Shown here piece after piece: positions 36,013 to 45,200 of a stretch of 64,000 nt of DNA. How positions within the stretch are numbered: the first letter of the stretch is position 1; each line of letters opens with the position of its first letter. Origin of the DNA: MVRV01 sp964646755 (GTDB taxonomy: Bacteria > Desulfobacterota > Syntrophia > Syntrophales > Smithellaceae); NCBI GenBank assembly GCA_964646755.1, contig CAZYIE010000002.1, positions 113,697 through 177,696 of the forward strand, in the 5' to 3' direction. A program made the position numbers and the translations under genes. The notes beneath the pieces are model-generated. The model searched no databases. It was not told where the DNA came from and saw only the letters and a list, made by a program, of their open reading frames with translations.

Positions 36013-36197
36013 AAACCGGCGACCTGCTCCGGCATTTAAGACGGCATGGTTGTTTTCTGAAGCGGGAGGGTGGCGCTCATTCGCTTTGGACAAATCCGGC
36101 AACCGGATGGATTGAAGCCATACCAAGACATAAAGAGATTTCAGACAGATTAGCAATCAAAATATGTCATTCTCTTTCCATCCCTGATCCCAAGTAA
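36009..36197 (+). CDS. hicA: HicA-family mRNA interferase toxin
   Basis: A 62-residue dsRBD-like protein with the HicA motif KREGGAHSLWTNPATG, in which the His is the catalytic residue of these translation-independent RNases, and IPRHKEI after it. Typical HicA length. Overlaps hicB by 4 bases, so toxin synthesis is coupled to antitoxin synthesis. Confidence 0.88.
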   Translation: MKTGDLLRHLRRHGCFLKREGGAHSLWTNPATGWIEAIPRHKEISDRLAIKICHSLSIPDPK

Positions 36198-36225
36198 AAT
36201 GAAACTGTAGATGGTTGGCAGAGCA

Positions 36226-36570
36226 TTAGTCTGTCATCTGTTCAACATTGATGCCCAAAGCAACTGCCAGCTTTTCCATCGTCACTTTTCGAAGCTTTTT
36301 TTCTCCTGATTCCATCTGCGAAAGAGCTGCTTGAGTGATGCCCATTTTTTTAGCAACCTCTTTTTGAGAAAGGCCGAGATATTCACGCCAAGCACGAACC
36401 AGAGAATAACGTTTTTTAATGGTCATTCCAACAACTTCATGAGGGATCAAGTCTTTTCCGGGATTCCAGGACTTATCGGGAAATGCTTTAATATATTCGT
36501 CATAAGGAATTACAACAAAGGCCGGATGACCGTTTTGTTTAATAATTTGTATATCAGTATGTGTGCTCAT
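36226..36570 (-). CDS. XRE-family antitoxin of a RelE/ParE-type pair
   Basis: Protein of 114 residues. The N-terminal 50 residues resemble a Phd-like lead (IIKQNGHPAFVVIPYDEY), and the C-terminal part is a clear helix-turn-helix of the Cro/C1 type (LGLSQKEVAKKMGITQAALSQMESGEKKLRKVTMEKLAVALGI). The start at 36570 lies inside the toxin gene (17-base overlap), so the toxin is encoded first, as in HigBA-like pairs. Likely autorepressor of the operon and neutraliser of the toxin. Confidence 0.85.
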   Translation of the reverse strand: MSTHTDIQIIKQNGHPAFVVIPYDEYIKAFPDKSWNPGKDLIPHEVVGMTIKKRYSLVRAWREYLGLSQKEVAKKMGITQAALSQMESGEKKLRKVTMEKLAVALGINVEQMTD

Positions 36571-36811
36571 CTCGCTTTTTTACCTCCTGAATCTCTATAA
36601 TCCTAACTACATTATCTACATCAAATAAGACGCGGTATCTTCCAGTACGTAAGCGGTAACCATGTTCATGATTAACAAGTGATTTAATATTCCTGCAATC
36701 AGGCCAATCTTGAAGTTTCTCCACAGCTTCATAAATAGCTTCTTTATCCTGCTGGTTGCGTATTTTGCGAAGCTGCCTGAATGCCTTCTCTTTCCATGCA
36801 ATCTTAAACAT
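36554..36811 (-). CDS. RelE/ParE-family toxin
   Basis: An 85-residue protein with the RelE fold pattern FKIAWKEKAFRQLRKIRN, followed by the basic C-terminal core LRTGRYRVLFDVDNVVRIIEI. Members cleave ribosome-bound mRNA or poison gyrase; which applies here is not visible. The gene precedes its antitoxin. The predicted transcription start is at or next to the ATG, with no ribosome binding site, so its mRNA may be leaderless. Confidence 0.85.
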   Translation of the reverse strand: MFKIAWKEKAFRQLRKIRNQQDKEAIYEAVEKLQDWPDCRNIKSLVNHEHGYRLRTGRYRVLFDVDNVVRIIEIQEVKKRDEHTY

Positions 36812-36818
36812 GACTTAT

Positions 36819-36847
36819 ATTATAAGTTATCTACTAAAGTTTGTAAA
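36819..36847 (-). promoter_or_regulatory. Putative promoter of the RelE-type toxin-antitoxin operon
   Basis: On the minus strand TTTACA (36847-36842), 17 bases, TATAAT (36824-36819). The -10 box ends only about 8 bases before the toxin ATG (36811). Confidence 0.6.
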
Positions 36848-36880
36848 TAAAATAATTCAAAAACGACACCCTGCCTGAGA

Positions 36881-39697
36881 TCAAGATAGTTCCAGTATTT
36901 TTTTCAAAAAATTTCCGGTGGCGGATTTTTCCTCACGGGCTACCTGCTCCACTGTCCCTGAGGCGATAATTTCACCGCCGCCGGGACCACCTTCCGGACC
37001 CATGTCAATTATGTAATCGGCGCATTTTATCACATCCAGGTTATGCTCGATCACAACCATAGTATTACCCATGTCCACCAGGCGAATCAAGACATCAAGC
37101 AGCCGCTGGATATCCGCAAAATGCAGGCCAATCGTCGGTTCATCGAGAATATAAAGGGTATTACTATTGACTCTTTTGCCCAGTTCCCGCGCCAGTTTTA
37201 TTCTCTGCGCTTCTCCGCCGGAAAGTGTTGTTGCCGACTGGCCCAGGCGGATATAGCCCAAACCAACATCACTAAACAACTGCAAGTGTGCTTTGATAGA
37301 CGGTATATTGGAGAAGAAATCCAGAGCCTGATTGACGGTCATATCCAGAACATCGGCAATACTCATATCTTTGTATTTAATGTCCAGAGTGTCCGAATTA
37401 AACCGTTTACCACGGCAGACATCGCAGGTAACATAAACATCGGGCAGAAAATGCATTTCAATACGAATCATGCCATTGCCTTCGCAGGCTTCACAACGGC
37501 CACCCTTGACGTTAAAGCTGAAACGTCCGGGTTTAAAACCGCGTACCCGGGAATCCGGAAGGTTGGCAAACAGATCACGGATAAAAGAAAAGATTCCCGT
37601 ATAGGTTACCGGATTAGACCGCGGGGTCCGACCAATGGGTTGCTGATTAATCATGATGATCCGTTCGATGTCGCCCAAATCAACAACCTTTTTAATTTTG
37701 CCCATGGCTCCGTTATGCTGATTCAAACGGCGCGCCATTACTTTATAAAGAGTCTCGATAATCATCGTACTTTTACCGGAACCGGAAACTCCGGTCACAG
37801 CAGTAAAAACTCCTACCGGTATTTTGATATCAATATTTTTCAGGTTGTTCTCGGAGGCTCCCTCCAGAATAATATGCCGACCGGTAATGGAGCGGCGTTT
37901 TGCCGGCAGGGCAATTGTTGCCGCGCCGGACAAATACTGCCCGGTCAAAGAATTTTTGTCCTGCAACATTTCCTGCGGTGTTCCCTGAAACACAATTTCG
38001 CCGCCCTGTGACCCCGCGCCCGGCCCCAGATCCAGAATATGATCACAAGCCAGCATCATGTCGGCATCATGCTCCACAACCAGCACGGTATTGCCCATAT
38101 CGCGCAGTTTCTTCAATGTATCAATCAAGCGTAAATTATCTCTCTGATGAAGCCCGACTGTCGGCTCATCGAGCACATACAGCACTCCCATCAACCCCGA
38201 TCCTATCTGTGTGGCCAGCCGGATGCGCTGGGACTCGCCGCCGGATAAAGACAGGGTTGATCTTTCCAGACTCAAATAATCCATGCCGACATTCAAAAGA
38301 AAGTTAAGCCGGCTTTTGATTTCTTTAAGAATCCTCTCCGTAATAATCTTTTCCTGCGACGACAGAATCAGTTGTTCGAAAAAATTGAAACATTCGCGGA
38401 TAGACATCCGGCAGAGCTCATAAATATTTTTCCCGCCCACGGTAACGGCGAGACTTTCTTTTTTCAAGCGTGCGCCATGACACACGGGACAAGCGCTCCA
38501 ATCCATATAGCGACCCAGATCATTGCGAACTGCGGTAGAGGCTGTCTCCCGCCAGCGGCGTTCCAGTTGTTTGATAGCACCTTCGAACGGACGATTGGCA
38601 AAATATCGCCTATCGCCCCGGTCATGGTAAAATTTAATGCTTTCTTTTCCCGAGCCATAGAGGAGAACTTGTTGAATTTTTTCCGGCAGCTTATTGAACG
38701 GCTTATTGATGTCAAAATTATAATGAGCGGAGAGCGCATCGAGAATACTGAAGTAATAAAGAGAATTACGGCCTGCCCATGGTGCAATCGCCCCTTCCCG
38801 CAGCGATAATCCGGCATCCGGCACAACAAGCTGTTGGGCAAAGTGCGTGAGTGATCCCAATCCGTTACATTCCGGACAGGCGCCGTAAGGGCTGTTGAAA
38901 GAAAACATCCGTGGAGCAAGCGCCGGCATGCTAACCCCGCAATCGGGACAAGCATACTTTTCACTGTAAAGCGTTTCGGTCCCATTGGCTAAAACTATTC
39001 GCACCATGCCTTCGGCATGTTTTGAGGCAATTTCCAGAGAATCGCGCAATCTTTTGCGCACACCATCTTTCATCACCAACCGGTCAACAACAAGATCGAT
39101 ATCGTGACGCTTATTTTTTGCCAGAGCAATTTCTTCAGCAAGCTCCTTAATTTCTCCGTCGACACGGATACGAACAAATCCTTCTTTCTGGAGTTTTTTA
39201 AGCTCTTTTACGAACTCACCTTTTTTCCCACGCACGAGTGGCGCTAAAATGCTGAACCGTGTATTTTCCGCAAGTGCAAGAATGGCCTCTACAATACTGT
39301 CTATTGTTTGTGATTGAATTTCACGGCCACACTGGCAGCAATGACAAACACCGATGCCGGCATAAAGAAGACGGAAATAGTCGTAAATCTCAGTAACTGT
39401 ACCCACTGTAGAGCGCGGGTTATGACTGGCCACGCGCTGTTCAATGGCAATAGCCGGAGACAATCCTTCAATGGACTCCACATCCGGCTTGTCCATTTGT
39501 CCGATAAACTGGCGGGCATAAGTCGATAGAGATTCCACATAGCGTCTCTGCCCTTCCGCGTATATCGTATCAAAAGCCAATGAAGATTTTCCGGAACCAC
39601 TGACTCCGGTGATAACAACCAGTTGATCGCGGGGAATGTCCAGACTTATGTTTTTCAGATTGTGCTGAGCGGCGCCTTTGATTTTTATTGCATTCAT
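36881..39697 (-). CDS. uvrA: Excinuclease ABC subunit A
   Basis: DNA-damage recognition ATPase of nucleotide excision repair, 938 residues, normal length. The first ATPase half has GVSGSGKSSLAFDTIYAEG, an interaction domain and the zinc pair CHCCQCGRE and CPDCG. The second half has GVSGSGKSTMIIET and zinc modules CEACEGNGM and CDVCRGKR. ABC signatures LSGGESQRIRLA and LSGGEAQRIKLA and both Walker B DEPTVGLHQRD and DEPTIGLHFAD are intact. Single gene, minus strand. Confidence 0.98.
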   Translation of the reverse strand: MNAIKIKGAAQHNLKNISLDIPRDQLVVITGVSGSGKSSLAFDTIYAEGQRRYVESLSTYARQFIGQMDKPDVESIEGLSPAIAIEQRVASHNPRSTVGTVTEIYDYFRLLYAGIGVCHCCQCGREIQSQTIDSIVEAILALAENTRFSILAPLVRGKKGEFVKELKKLQKEGFVRIRVDGEIKELAEEIALAKNKRHDIDLVVDRLVMKDGVRKRLRDSLEIASKHAEGMVRIVLANGTETLYSEKYACPDCGVSMPALAPRMFSFNSPYGACPECNGLGSLTHFAQQLVVPDAGLSLREGAIAPWAGRNSLYYFSILDALSAHYNFDINKPFNKLPEKIQQVLLYGSGKESIKFYHDRGDRRYFANRPFEGAIKQLERRWRETASTAVRNDLGRYMDWSACPVCHGARLKKESLAVTVGGKNIYELCRMSIRECFNFFEQLILSSQEKIITERILKEIKSRLNFLLNVGMDYLSLERSTLSLSGGESQRIRLATQIGSGLMGVLYVLDEPTVGLHQRDNLRLIDTLKKLRDMGNTVLVVEHDADMMLACDHILDLGPGAGSQGGEIVFQGTPQEMLQDKNSLTGQYLSGAATIALPAKRRSITGRHIILEGASENNLKNIDIKIPVGVFTAVTGVSGSGKSTMIIETLYKVMARRLNQHNGAMGKIKKVVDLGDIERIIMINQQPIGRTPRSNPVTYTGIFSFIRDLFANLPDSRVRGFKPGRFSFNVKGGRCEACEGNGMIRIEMHFLPDVYVTCDVCRGKRFNSDTLDIKYKDMSIADVLDMTVNQALDFFSNIPSIKAHLQLFSDVGLGYIRLGQSATTLSGGEAQRIKLARELGKRVNSNTLYILDEPTIGLHFADIQRLLDVLIRLVDMGNTMVVIEHNLDVIKCADYIIDMGPEGGPGGGEIIASGTVEQVAREEKSATGNFLKKILELS

Positions 39698-39721
39698 TTT
39701 TTCTCACTTTAATACAGTATC

Positions 39722-39785
39722 CAGAATTCAGAATTCAAAGCCGCAGCTTCTGGCTACTGTCTTCTGACTCCTGTCTTCTTTTTCT
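39722..39785. repeat. Degenerate GAATTC / CTGTCTTCTGACTCCTG repeat
   Basis: A tandem CAGAATTCAGAATTC is followed by CTACTGTCTTCTGACTCCTG and a second CTGTCTTCT. It fills the 102-base gap between uvrA and the first PPIase gene. The pattern is a low-complexity dispersed repeat seen in intergenic regions of many environmental bacteria; I see no second copy in the window. Confidence 0.5.
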
Positions 39786-39799
39786 ATGCTTCAGCCTAT

Positions 39800-40765
39800 C
39801 TACCTTATTTCTATATGTGACTTTTTCCTGATGGAAGAAATCCATTCATCATATTTTTTCTCCAGTTTTCCATCTTCCAGTTTTGCTTTTATTTCTTCCC
39901 GCACAGCATTAATAGGCTTAAGCCCGGCTCCCCTTTTATCTATCACTTTAATGATATGAAACCCCAGAGATGATTCGATTACAGAACTTACCTTGTCCTG
40001 AGGCAGACTGAAAGCCACTGCTTCTATTTCCGGAATTATTCCTCCCTTTTCAACAAATCCCACATCTCCACCTTGCGCCGCCGCCGGTCCCTGAGAGTAC
40101 TTAGCTGCAAGCTGTTCAAAAGATTCCCCGCTCATCGCTCGTTTCTGAATTTGCCAGGCATCTTCCTTTATTTTTTCTTTTGTTGCCTTGCCGGCATTCG
40201 GCGGCATAACAAGTAAAATCTGTTGAATTCTGACCGCTTCTTTGCCCTCATATTCATCCCTATGCTGATTGTAATAATCTCCAATTTCCTGATCACTGAT
40301 CATTATTTTTGACTTGATTTCCCAGCGCATTAACCTCATCCGCATCAATTGTCCTTTTATTTCACTTTTAACAGAAATCAAAGAATTGCCTTCCTTCTCC
40401 AGTTTTTTTAAAAAATCGTCCATCTTCATATTCTGCTTGGCCAGCATATCTTTGAGTACATTCATAACCTCTTCGTCCTTGATGCTGGTCCCTGCTTTTT
40501 TAGCCTCGTACTCAATCAACAAATTATCGATGAGTCTTTGCAAAATAGCATCTTTTGTCTGCTTGATTGCTTCTTCCTTATTATTACCTCGATAGGTTTC
40601 TTCTATTTTTTTAAGATAAGGCTCACAGGCCTCATTAAACTCTTTGAAAGTTATTACCTCGTCATTTACCACGGCAATAATTTTATCAGCCATTGCGCCC
40701 AGGGCCGCCGTAGATATAAGCATTATCAAAAAAATGGTCAGAACAATCACCTTGTATGATTTCAC
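39800..40765 (-). CDS. SurA-like periplasmic chaperone / parvulin peptidyl-prolyl isomerase
   Basis: 321-residue exported protein: signal peptide (VIVLTIFLIMLISTAALG), SurA N-terminal domain beginning ADKIIAVVNDEVITFKEF, then one parvulin domain with VRIQQILLVMPPNAGKATKEK, FEQLAAKYSQGPAAAQGGDVGFVEKG and GFHIIKVIDKR. It should help outer-membrane protein folding in the periplasm. The start is GTG 40765, chosen because AAAGGGG stands 8 bases upstream; the longer frame to 40819 lacks a ribosome binding site. It follows another PPIase gene in the same direction. Confidence 0.88.
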   Translation of the reverse strand: MKSYKVIVLTIFLIMLISTAALGAMADKIIAVVNDEVITFKEFNEACEPYLKKIEETYRGNNKEEAIKQTKDAILQRLIDNLLIEYEAKKAGTSIKDEEVMNVLKDMLAKQNMKMDDFLKKLEKEGNSLISVKSEIKGQLMRMRLMRWEIKSKIMISDQEIGDYYNQHRDEYEGKEAVRIQQILLVMPPNAGKATKEKIKEDAWQIQKRAMSGESFEQLAAKYSQGPAAAQGGDVGFVEKGGIIPEIEAVAFSLPQDKVSSVIESSLGFHIIKVIDKRGAGLKPINAVREEIKAKLEDGKLEKKYDEWISSIRKKSHIEIR

Positions 40766-40839
40766 AGTCTTTTCCCCCTTTATTGTTTCCTTGCACTTAA
40801 GTTGCATAAAATATCCCACCTGCCGATGGCGTGGGATTA

Positions 40840-41796
40840 CTATTTGATTTTGTTTCTTAAAACAGCATACTCCTTTTTAATAACCGCTTTTGTTTTTAAT
40901 GCCTCAAGCCAACTCATAAAGGCAGCTTCTTCTTTTTTCGCCCGCATGTCGGCCATGATCTCTTCTTTACTTTCCGCAAAATTTTTAATCTTTGCCGGCT
41001 TAATTTCTAAAGCCTTAAATATATGAAACCCGTAGGGGCTTTGCACAATAGGACTAATTTCGTTTAACCTCAAATTAAAAATGGTTTTATCCAAGGGGTC
41101 CGGCATAATCTGGCGCGTAATAAATCCCAAATCACCCCCTGAGCGAGCCTCCGGACCAATCGATACTTCTCGGGCAACCTTTACGAAATCAGCACCGGCA
41201 TTTAACCTTTGCAACGCCTGCCGGGCGGTCGCCAAATCTCTCACAACTATTTGGGCAACCCGGACTTTCAACTCAGCCTTATACATATCATTGTGTTCAT
41301 GAAAGTAATCTTCCGCTTCATCTTCTGACACATTTATATGGGCATTTACATCAACGGAAATCAGCCTCTCAAACAGCATTTCCTTTTTTAATGCTTCTTT
41401 CCATTGTTCGAAGTTTAGCTTTTCCTGGACAAATATATTGGAAAATCCTGCTCCATATTCCTGTTTGATTTCATTAATCCTATTTTCCAACTCTCCGGAG
41501 CTTACCGTTAGATTTAACTCCTGCACCCGCAAATACATAATTTTTTCAGTAATTATGTTATCCAACACTTCCTCTTCCATACGCTTTGCATAATTTTCCT
41601 GATGGGAAAGAAGCTCTTTGGGTAACATTGCTTTTTTTTGAGCTAACCTTATTTGGTACTCATCGAGATAAATCTTTGCGCCATTCACTGTAGCCACGTA
41701 AGGACGGGAAAAAACATTAATCTTATCGCAGGCAACAATAATAAAAATGCTGCAAAATAAAAAAATCCAAGTCTGCCTGATCAACAATTTAATCAT
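40840..41796 (-). CDS. PpiC-type peptidyl-prolyl isomerase lipoprotein
   Basis: 318-residue SurA/PpiC relative. The N-terminus ends in the lipobox IIVAC, so it is probably a lipoprotein. A SurA-N-like region starting VATVNGAKIYLDEYQI is followed by a parvulin domain: VRVAQIVVRDLATARQAL, FVKVAREVSIGPEARSGGDLGFI and YGFHIFKALEIK. Probably works with the adjacent SurA-like protein in outer-membrane biogenesis. Confidence 0.85.
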   Translation of the reverse strand: MIKLLIRQTWIFLFCSIFIIVACDKINVFSRPYVATVNGAKIYLDEYQIRLAQKKAMLPKELLSHQENYAKRMEEEVLDNIITEKIMYLRVQELNLTVSSGELENRINEIKQEYGAGFSNIFVQEKLNFEQWKEALKKEMLFERLISVDVNAHINVSEDEAEDYFHEHNDMYKAELKVRVAQIVVRDLATARQALQRLNAGADFVKVAREVSIGPEARSGGDLGFITRQIMPDPLDKTIFNLRLNEISPIVQSPYGFHIFKALEIKPAKIKNFAESKEEIMADMRAKKEEAAFMSWLEALKTKAVIKKEYAVLRNKIK

Positions 41797-41833
41797 GATA
41801 ATCTCGTAAAAATTAATAAATTATAAGTTTTCG

Positions 41834-42060
41834 CCGACGTCGTAAAACATCCAGAGGCAAGGCGCGGAATGTGTTTGCCTGTCGGTGTACACTGGTGCGG
41901 ACTCACCTCGCTTCCTGCGTCCCTTCGCCCCTTGGGCTCCGGGAAATCGCTTCCAGAGCACGAGGAGTGACGCGTACTTGAAGTACGTCGGAACGACAAG
42001 GGGTGCAGCGCCAACGTCACCTAAAGGTGATAAACAGCATATGGACTTTTACGGTGTCGG
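41834..42060. mobile_element. MITE-like repeat with terminal inverted repeats
   Basis: About 227 bases, gene-free, with imperfect terminal inverted repeats: CCGACGTCGTAAAACATCCA on the left and, on the opposite strand, CCGACACCGTAAAAGTCCAT on the right. It contains a perfect small palindrome CGTACTTGAAGTACG near 41968-41982. No transposase is encoded. It occupies most of the 393-base gap between the PPIase gene and mfd. Confidence 0.6.
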
Positions 42061-42150
42061 TAAGCATACAGTTCTTGCCTTTATTGAGCAAGCATCTTTA
42101 AGCCGTTCACCAACAATTACTCTAACGTTGTAATATCGTAACCGGCATAA

Positions 42151-42207
42151 GGGGCCATAACGAAATGGTCTTGCCAGCCGCATGTTTGGTTATTTCGTAA
42201 TGGCCCC
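42151..42207 (-). terminator. Long stem-loop at the end of mfd
   Basis: GGGGCCATAACGAAAT (42151-42166) pairs with ATTTCGTAATGGCCCC (42192-42207) with one mismatch out of 16 and a 25-base loop. The stop codon of mfd (42190-42192) is at the edge of the stem, so this is a likely terminator or mRNA-end stabiliser. No clear U-run follows. Confidence 0.6.
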
Positions 42208-45200
42208 TAACAATAGCAAGGCCTGGTTCAATATCTCCGGCCCGATGAGCCCCGGCGCTGGAACATATAATTTATAATCCGGCGTAAAACGCAATTCTCG
42301 AGTTTTTTTACGATAAAGCGCAAGAATCTTCGACGGATCAAGGGGACTGGCTTTTCGGAAAAAAATATATAAATACTTGCCGTCGTAACCCATTTTTTTA
42401 CCCTTAATTGGCTTCAGGAGATTGCGGATATGAATTACCCGCAATAAATTCTCTACATTCAGAGGTAAGGGACCGTAGCAATCCTTCAGTTCCTCCCCGA
42501 TCCGGTCAATATCTTCGGCATTGTCCGCCAAAGATATTCTTTTGTACAAAACAAGCCGCTGCTGGACATTCTGGACATATTCCTCCGGGATAAAAGCGGA
42601 AATAGCCAACGAAATTTCCGGCAAGGCTTCCTCTTCCACTACTTTTTCACCTTTTATTTCCCGGATCGTTTTTTCCATGAGTTCGGTATATAATTCATAA
42701 CCAACTGCCGACACATGGCCGGACTGTGAAATCCCCAGCAAATTTCCACCGCCACGGATTTCCATGTCATTATATGCTATCCGGAAACCGGAACCGGGTT
42801 CGGAAAATTCCTTGATTACTTGCAGCCTCTTTATTGCTTCCCGGGAAAGCATTGCTCCTTTTGGCAGTAATAAATAGGCATAGGCCTCCTGATTAGATCT
42901 TCCGACACGGCCGCGTATTTGATAAAGCTGCGCCAGTCCGAACCTGTCGGCACGATTAATGATGATCGTGTTGGCTGTGGGAATGTCCAGCCCGGAGCCG
43001 ACAATAGTTGTGCAAACAAGCACATCGCATTCCTGGCGGATAAATTTGCCCATCGCTCTTTCAATTTCCATAGGTTTCATCTGGCCGTGAACGACTTCGA
43101 TTCTGGCGTGCGGGACGAGTTTTGCGAGCATTTGGCTAATTGAATAAATAGAGCGCACACGGTCGTGCACAAAAAACACCTGACCGCGGCGGATAAGTTC
43201 CTTTTCGATAGCCACTTTAATGCTTTCTTCATCAAATTCCAAAACATACGTTTTTATAGTCTGCCGGTCTTCCGGCGGCGTGTTAATAATGGATAAATCC
43301 CGGATACCCACCAGCGACAGATGCAATGTCCGGGGAATCGGCGTTGCCGAAAGCGTCAAAACATCAACCAGTGTGCGCATTTTTTTTAATTTTTCCTTAT
43401 GCGCCACACCAAAACGCTGTTCTTCATCGATGACTACTAATCCCAGCTCTTTGAATTCCACGTCCTTCTGCAGCAGGCGATGCGTCCCTACGACAATATC
43501 CACTATCCCCGCCTTGATATCGGCTATTATTTTCTTTTGTTCACCGGCACTTTTAAAGCGGTTTAAAACTTCCACGCAAACCGGAAAATCTTTTAGCCGG
43601 CGGGAAAAAGTGGAATAATGTTGTTCGGCCAGAATTGTCGTAGGCACAAGCACTGCCACCTGCTTGCCGTCCATGACCGCCCGGAGAGCCGCGCGCAGCG
43701 CCACTTCCGTTTTCCCGAAACCGGCATCACCGCAAATCAACCTATCCATCGGCTTGGTTTCATCCATATCCAGATGAATATCTTCAATGGCTTTAACCTG
43801 ATCAGGAGTTTCCTCAAATTCAAAAGTGGAACAAAATTCTTCGTAAATCCGATCCGGGGGAGAGAAAGAATCTCTTTGCATAACTTCGCGGGCGGCATAG
43901 ATGGCAACCATTTCCTCGGCAACTTCCTGCACTGATTTTTTTACGCGCTCTTTTACGACATCCCAGGAAGTACCGCCCATTTTGTCAATTTTCGGAACAT
44001 ACCCGTCCGGGCCGAGATAGCGTTGAATTTTCTCCAGGGAATTAACAGGAAGATAGAGTTTGTCGCCTGCGGAATATTCGATCACCAGAAAATCATTTTC
44101 AATTTTTCCTACCGTTATCTTTTTTAGCCCCCGGTAGATGCCGATACCAAAATCAATGTGGACTACAAAATCTCCCTCCTGAAGATCGCCAAACGATTTC
44201 AGGAAGTAACCTTCGCGCGTGGGTCGGGTGCGGCGGCGGGGAACTTTTTTAACAAAAATTTCTTCTTCGCTTAAAAACACCAGTTTCATAGCCGGAAAGA
44301 CAAAACTTGTTGAAATTTTCCCGGCAACCAGAAATAGAGCGGCTTTTTGATCAGGCTTGCCTGATATATCCAGGATAGAATCCGCCTCCGACAAAAGCTT
44401 TACGGGCAAATCATAAGTCAAAAGCATGTGCTGCATCCGGTGCAAATCTTCCGGAGTCGGACAAATAAAGAATATCCTCTGAGCGGCGGATAACCAAATC
44501 CTTATCTTTTCCACAGTTTGCCGCAGCAGAGCATCTTCTTTGATTTCTCCCTCAGTAGGCTTCTCCTGATGGCTATCCCGAAAAGTTTCAAAGCAGACAA
44601 CCTCTGCCCCGCTTTCTCCCATCTGATCCAGCTTCAGCCCGGACAGATTAAGCTGCGGAAATTTTTCCATAGCAGTGAATGTATTTAACGGATCAATATA
44701 GATGCTTTCTTTATCCAGATAAAATTTTTCACTGTTCCTGGCTTTAAATAATAACTTATCGATATTATTTTCCATGCTCAGAGCCGACTGATGCAGAGAA
44801 AGCGGATCATCTAAAACGACTAAAGTATCGGGAGGTAAATAATCAAAGAAACTGGAGAGCCTGCTTTGCGGGAAACCATTGTCTTCGTCATAAGCTTCAT
44901 AAAAAAGCGGCAAAAAAATGGGGTTGATCGAATTGGCCAGACCGTTTCGCAAAGTATCTACCAGGCGATTGCGGATTTCCCGAGGCAGGGAAAGACTGCC
45001 CGCCCTTCTTTTTATGTTGCGGATGGCCAGCTCTTGCGTTTGCGAATTCATCACGATTTCATTGGCCGGCGGCACAACAAAAGCATCCGCCGTACCTATG
45101 GAACGCTGGGTATTGGGGTCAAATCTGCGTATCGACTCAATTTCGTCACCCATCATATCCAGGCGCAAAGGGGTTGTCTCCGCCGGCGGAAATATATCAA

